Origin: Scytalidium lignicola
Lineage: Eukaryota > Ascomycota > Leotiomycetes
Length of the DNA: 12,702 nt
Assembly: GCA_002812745.2 (NCBI GenBank)
Contig: NCSJ02000627.1
Coordinates: forward strand, 1 to 12,702
Direction of reading: 5' to 3'
Shown in pieces: positions 10,301-12,702 of the stretch (its first letter is position 1; the number at the start of each line of letters is the position of its first letter). A model generated the notes under the pieces. That model made no database searches and was not told the DNA's origin. It worked only from the letters and a program-made list of their open reading frames with translations. Position numbers and translations under genes: made by a program.

Positions 10301-10756
10301 CGCGCAATCTGCGTCCATTCTTCCAACGATTATGGGACTAAATCTTCAGATTTTACTCCCGAGGCATATTCTGAAACCATCAACTTCATGGCCATTGGCG
10401 AAAATGTATGCTCGCACTGGCCCACCTCCAAGGGTGGAGGCTTCCGTAAGATGAGCGGTACATCGACCGCGACTGCTGTAGCAACTGCAATTGCAGCACT
10501 ATTGTTGGCCTTCACACAACAATCTATATGTGAAAAGAAGAAAAAAGAGGTTGAAAAAGAAATGGGTTTGGGGATCCGAGAGCTTCCGAGAATGAGAGCC
10601 TTGTTAAAGTGTATCTGCAAAGTAGTTGGGGAGTATTACTGGATACAGCCTCAGTTGCTTTGGGCGGATTATTCTCCGACCGAAAAACAACGTGATGATC
10701 CCACCGCTGCAATAAATTATGCGTGGAGTAAAATTCGAGAAGCTTTGCGGAAGTAA
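7345..10756 (+). CDS. DUF7580 - subtilisin-like serine protease (peptidase S8), HET-Q2-like
   Basis: Proposed exons: 7345-7653, 7737-8227, 8283-9540, 9599-10055, 10117-10756, giving about 1050 residues once one base is discounted at the T9 run (8609-8617) and the N (10170) is ignored. Residues ~230-520 match fungal DUF7580: a WQET-containing helix, LALTLAKSLLQLHNGPW (350-366) and SFGQFLLELAIGE (426-438). Residues ~530-690 are a polar linker. The S8 domain follows: catalytic Asp720 in ILDTGID, His777 in DGHGTHVAG, oxyanion Asn884 in AASNSGNHGP and Ser954 in SGTSTATA. No signal peptide or obvious prodomain is seen, so the protease is likely intracellular, with DUF7580 as the regulatory part (inference). 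The donor at 8228 (GTTGGT) was chosen for phase over GTAATC at 8232; its intron has a perfect TTACTAAC branch point. It sits 266 bases before a gasdermin-like gene on the same strand, its probable substrate. Confidence 0.85.
8609..8617 (+). other. T9 run where the protease frame shifts
   Basis: DUF7580 homology runs in one frame up to this run and in the next frame just after it. The upstream frame stops at about 8646. No plausible intron spans the change. A homopolymer length error of one T explains it; a real frameshift allele is the alternative. Confidence 0.7.
10170..10170 (+). other. N that breaks the S8 frame
   Basis: The reading frame entering from the exon start at 10117 gives INMSFG and then a stop if the N counts as a base. 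Leaving it out continues directly into the S8 frame that carries the oxyanion Asn and catalytic Ser. The N directly precedes a TTTT run, so it is most likely an artefact of homopolymer calling. Confidence 0.85.
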
Positions 10757-10863
10757 TTTTGTTAGTCCCCATAAATATTGATAGGATATAAATACGCTCT
10801 GGTTAGAACACAAATCTTCCGTGCAATCTCCATTAATTGTCATGAGAGAATAGGCGTGTAAGG

Positions 10864-10894
10864 TCGCGAGTCGCGTAAACGCGAAAGTTCGCGA
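10864..10894. promoter_or_regulatory. Cluster of four WCGCGW sites upstream of the gasdermin-like gene
   Basis: Hexamers TCGCGA (10864-10869), TCGCGT (10871-10876), ACGCGA (10879-10884) and TCGCGA (10889-10894) lie about 130-160 bases before the start codon at 11023. Each fits the StuA/APSES-type element WCGCGWNM on one strand, and ACGCGAAA also fits an SBF/MBF-type box. A TATAAATA string lies at 10787-10794. APSES control is inferred from the motifs alone. Confidence 0.55.
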
Positions 10895-11022
10895 ATACCC
10901 CCAGATATTAATGTTACCCACTGTACACATAACTAAAGAGAGCTCCAGCCTTAAGAGCTAGACTCAGCTCGACTTTCCGCAATTTGCCACAGAATCTACC
11001 ACACTTGTGCTGACCAGACAAA

Positions 11023-11862
11023 ATGCCACAGTCCTCAGGAAGATTAGCAGGGAAGATGAAATGGTTAGTTACCAGATATCCGAAAGCCCCTGGTCAGCTC
11101 ATTGCTCTCGGAAGCATCCTCTCAGACCCTGAAGAACCTGAGTCTCGCCTTAATCGGCACGATGCAAAGGAAATCGATAAACAAAACATCCTGGACGAGT
11201 CCATAGCCGTTAAACGGACAATACAAGCAGAAATGTCCAATGACGATAGTATTCTCCTAAAGGTTGCTCACCCACTGCTAAGTGGTAGCCTCAGCATCGA
11301 CGGCAAACTGAGTAAAGACACGCAAACTGTTGTTGATGCCTTAGACATCAAAGCGAAGATCTTCTTGCCCGATAAAAACTATATGATGGCTAGCGTGGAT
11401 GTTCCTGGGGTGCAGCAATACGTTAGAGGCTGTAACTTCTCGAAGACTCTTTACGTGATTGTTGGTGTGGCTACAGCCAACAAACTGAGTATTCAAGAAG
11501 ACATATGGCAACAGGGATCAGCAGGGGGTAGTGTTGCTGCTACGCCTGCAGGAGGATCTGGTACGGAGGTGACAGCCGAGGCTCTTCACAATAGCTCCAA
11601 GAAGACTTCGTCGGGATTGAAGATTGAAGAGGAGTGTGACTTTGCTTATCGGGTTCGAGAATTCACGTATTGGAAGCACAGAAAGAACAAGATCAAGATG
11701 AAGGGAGATCGAAGCAAAGGAGCCCTCTTTGGGGGCCGAAACGGTAACGATGATGACGACTACGATGACGAGGAAGACTTTGAGTTTGTTGCCCAGTTCA
11801 ATGAACTGAAGGATGACGACTCGTTGGGAAGTGGGAACGGCCTGATGAAGTTTAAAATTTAA
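11023..11862 (+). CDS. Gasdermin-like pore-forming cell-death protein (RCD-1/HET-Q1-like)
   Basis: An intronless 279-residue protein with no signal peptide or classical membrane helix. The N-terminal GQLIALGSILSDPEEPE (24-40) and LYVIVGVATA (143-152) resemble fungal gasdermin-like proteins as I remember them; the match is not verified. A glycine-rich stretch (165-180) could be a flexible hairpin. A lysine/arginine-rich segment (218-232) is followed by a very acidic one (243-252) and a short tail of about 27 residues. Known biology: in the Podospora HET-Q1 system a subtilisin-like protease removes a short C-terminal piece and the remaining part makes membrane pores. The S8 protease gene immediately upstream on the same strand supports this call. 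The start is the first ATG of the frame. If the family call is wrong, it is an uncharacterised cytosolic fungal protein. Confidence 0.62.
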   Translation: MPQSSGRLAGKMKWLVTRYPKAPGQLIALGSILSDPEEPESRLNRHDAKEIDKQNILDESIAVKRTIQAEMSNDDSILLKVAHPLLSGSLSIDGKLSKDTQTVVDALDIKAKIFLPDKNYMMASVDVPGVQQYVRGCNFSKTLYVIVGVATANKLSIQEDIWQQGSAGGSVAATPAGGSGTEVTAEALHNSSKKTSSGLKIEEECDFAYRVREFTYWKHRKNKIKMKGDRSKGALFGGRNGNDDDDYDDEEDFEFVAQFNELKDDDSLGSGNGLMKFKI

Positions 11863-12605
11863 TCTTTTACAATAGTTGAATTTCGTTACTCTCACTCTTG
11901 TGTCATTTCAGTTAAAATGGAGTGAGGTACTACTCAACAATAAGGGAGCTATCCAATATCATCGACCTCCAGCAAACGTGTCGCATCCTTCGTCATGTGT
12001 TGCACGACTTCCGGCGCATACTATGGCCCATTTATAACACCATGGAACACCGGTTAGTGTCAAAATATTGCCATCTGGGGGTAGAAATACCACATATGTG
12101 TGCTTTAATGCGTACACATGTGGGTGCTATGTCTTTGGAAGCATCAATGGTTTGTATTTCTGTCTTACGAACTTTACATTAGCCTTTTGCTCCTAGGAGC
12201 AAATAGTTTTTATTGAAAATCTATTATAAAGGATATAAATAATTTTAGCAAATCCACTTTATAAATGTAGTGTCAGGGTGTTGTGCAATGTAGAATGAAG
12301 GGAGGTCAATAAGTGCGGTAGCTAGTCACTATAGGAGGGTCGCTGTAGCGCAGTAGGTGGATAGAAGGACTGTATTCCAATGACTAATAATAGTTATAAA
12401 TTGATCTCTGGCCTCCCACAGAGAGAGGAGAACCCTATTTATATCTGTAAGGGTTTATAGACCCCAGCTATATAGAAGCCATTCAACTTCTACAAGCAAA
12501 GCTTGCTACTCGCTACGCTCGTAGGGAGGGATATTTGGTATCCTTATCTTTCACGTGACTAATTCAATTCCTGTAAGCTTGTTTATAAGCTTTTGCAATT
12601 ATTAC
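11863..12605. other. 3' flank without a convincing gene
   Basis: No frame here shows recognisable protein features. The stretch is AT-rich and has several short palindromes: CACATATGTG (12091-12100), the 18-base one at 12186-12203, AGCAA/TTGCT and CTACG/CGTAG (about 12495-12524), and AACCCT/AGGGTT (12431-12455). A pyrimidine-rich string ending in CAG at about 11911 looks like a splice acceptor, but it has no partner that extends the upstream gene. Confidence 0.5.
12186..12203. terminator. 18-base perfect palindrome downstream of the gasdermin-like gene
   Basis: TTTGCTCCTAGGAGCAAA is its own reverse complement. It lies about 320 bases past the stop codon. It may form a transcript hairpin or bind a dimeric protein; a terminator role is only a guess. 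Confidence 0.3.
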
Positions 12606-12702
12606 AATTCCTACATGCTACTACTACAATTCCTACATGCTACTACTGTTAATTCCTACCTGTTACTACCGTTGATTCCTACATGCTACTACAGTCAATT
12701 CC
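12606..12702. repeat. Tandem repeat, 22-23 base unit
   Basis: Four units start at 12606, 12628, 12651 and 12674, and a fifth begins at 12697 and is cut by the window end. The shared core is ATTCCTACATGCTACTAC, with one diverged unit (CCTGTTACTACC). The array probably continues beyond the window. Confidence 0.9.

Noticed and set aside
11863..11912. Pyrimidine-rich acceptor-like site ending in CAG at about 11911, suggesting the gasdermin-like gene could be spliced to a longer tail.
   Set aside because: The donors tested (GTTTAA and GTGGGA near the stop) lead to an immediate stop in the phases they allow.
11922..12182. 86-residue plus-strand open frame after the gasdermin-like gene.
   Set aside because: No recognisable motif, no supporting neighbour, and a palindrome-rich flank. 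Probably chance.
12341..12400. tRNA-like start: TAGCGCAGTAG (12346-12356) fits a box A, followed by a loop with GTA.
   Set aside because: No box B (GGTTCRANTCC-like) follows and the acceptor and anticodon stems do not close. At best a tRNA-derived relic.

Overview
This is a segment of a filamentous ascomycete (Pezizomycotina) genome. Genes are intron-rich with 47-83 nt introns, GTRNGT-type donors, CTRAY-type branch points and YAG acceptors, and the protein families are typical of these fungi. No prokaryotic features are visible. I cannot name the species; a Leotiomycetes-like fungus would fit but is a guess. Both ends of the window are short tandem repeats, so it may be a small contig whose assembly stopped in repeats. 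Three single Ns (686, 2081, 10170) each sit beside a homopolymer, which points to homopolymer-length uncertainty in the reads.

Layout: (1) 1-167, hairpin-forming minisatellite. (2) 168-1148, AT-rich, no gene seen. (3) 1149-6735, minus strand, one gene that I reconstruct as 16 exons and 1581 residues: fungal helical N-terminus, AcuF-type C2H2 zinc fingers, a degenerate NB-ARC-like module, and a large GTPase domain of the SLIP-GC/NUGGC-like (dynamin-related) type. (4) 6736-7344, divergent intergenic region with long imperfect hairpins. (5) 7345-10756, plus strand, five-exon gene for a DUF7580-subtilisin (peptidase S8) protein of about 1050 residues with an intact Asp/His/Ser triad. Its frame is broken at a T9 run and at an N, both most likely sequencing faults. 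(6) 10757-11022, a 266-base gap with four WCGCGW hexamers in 31 bases. (7) 11023-11862, plus strand, an intronless 279-residue gene that I call a fungal gasdermin-like (RCD-1/HET-Q1-like) pore-forming protein. (8) 11863-12605, no convincing gene. (9) 12606-12702, a 22-23 base tandem repeat.

The central inference is that genes 5 and 7 form a protease/gasdermin cell-death pair like het-Q2/het-Q1 of Podospora anserina. In this model the DUF7580-S8 protein would be the executioner protease and its DUF7580 half, which looks to me like a worn kinase C-lobe, the regulatory part. The divergent zinc-finger/pseudo-NB-ARC/GTPase gene could be a third, sensor-like member of an allorecognition or immune locus. 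Motifs and exon phases were read directly; family names come from remembered families, and the joint function is inferred.
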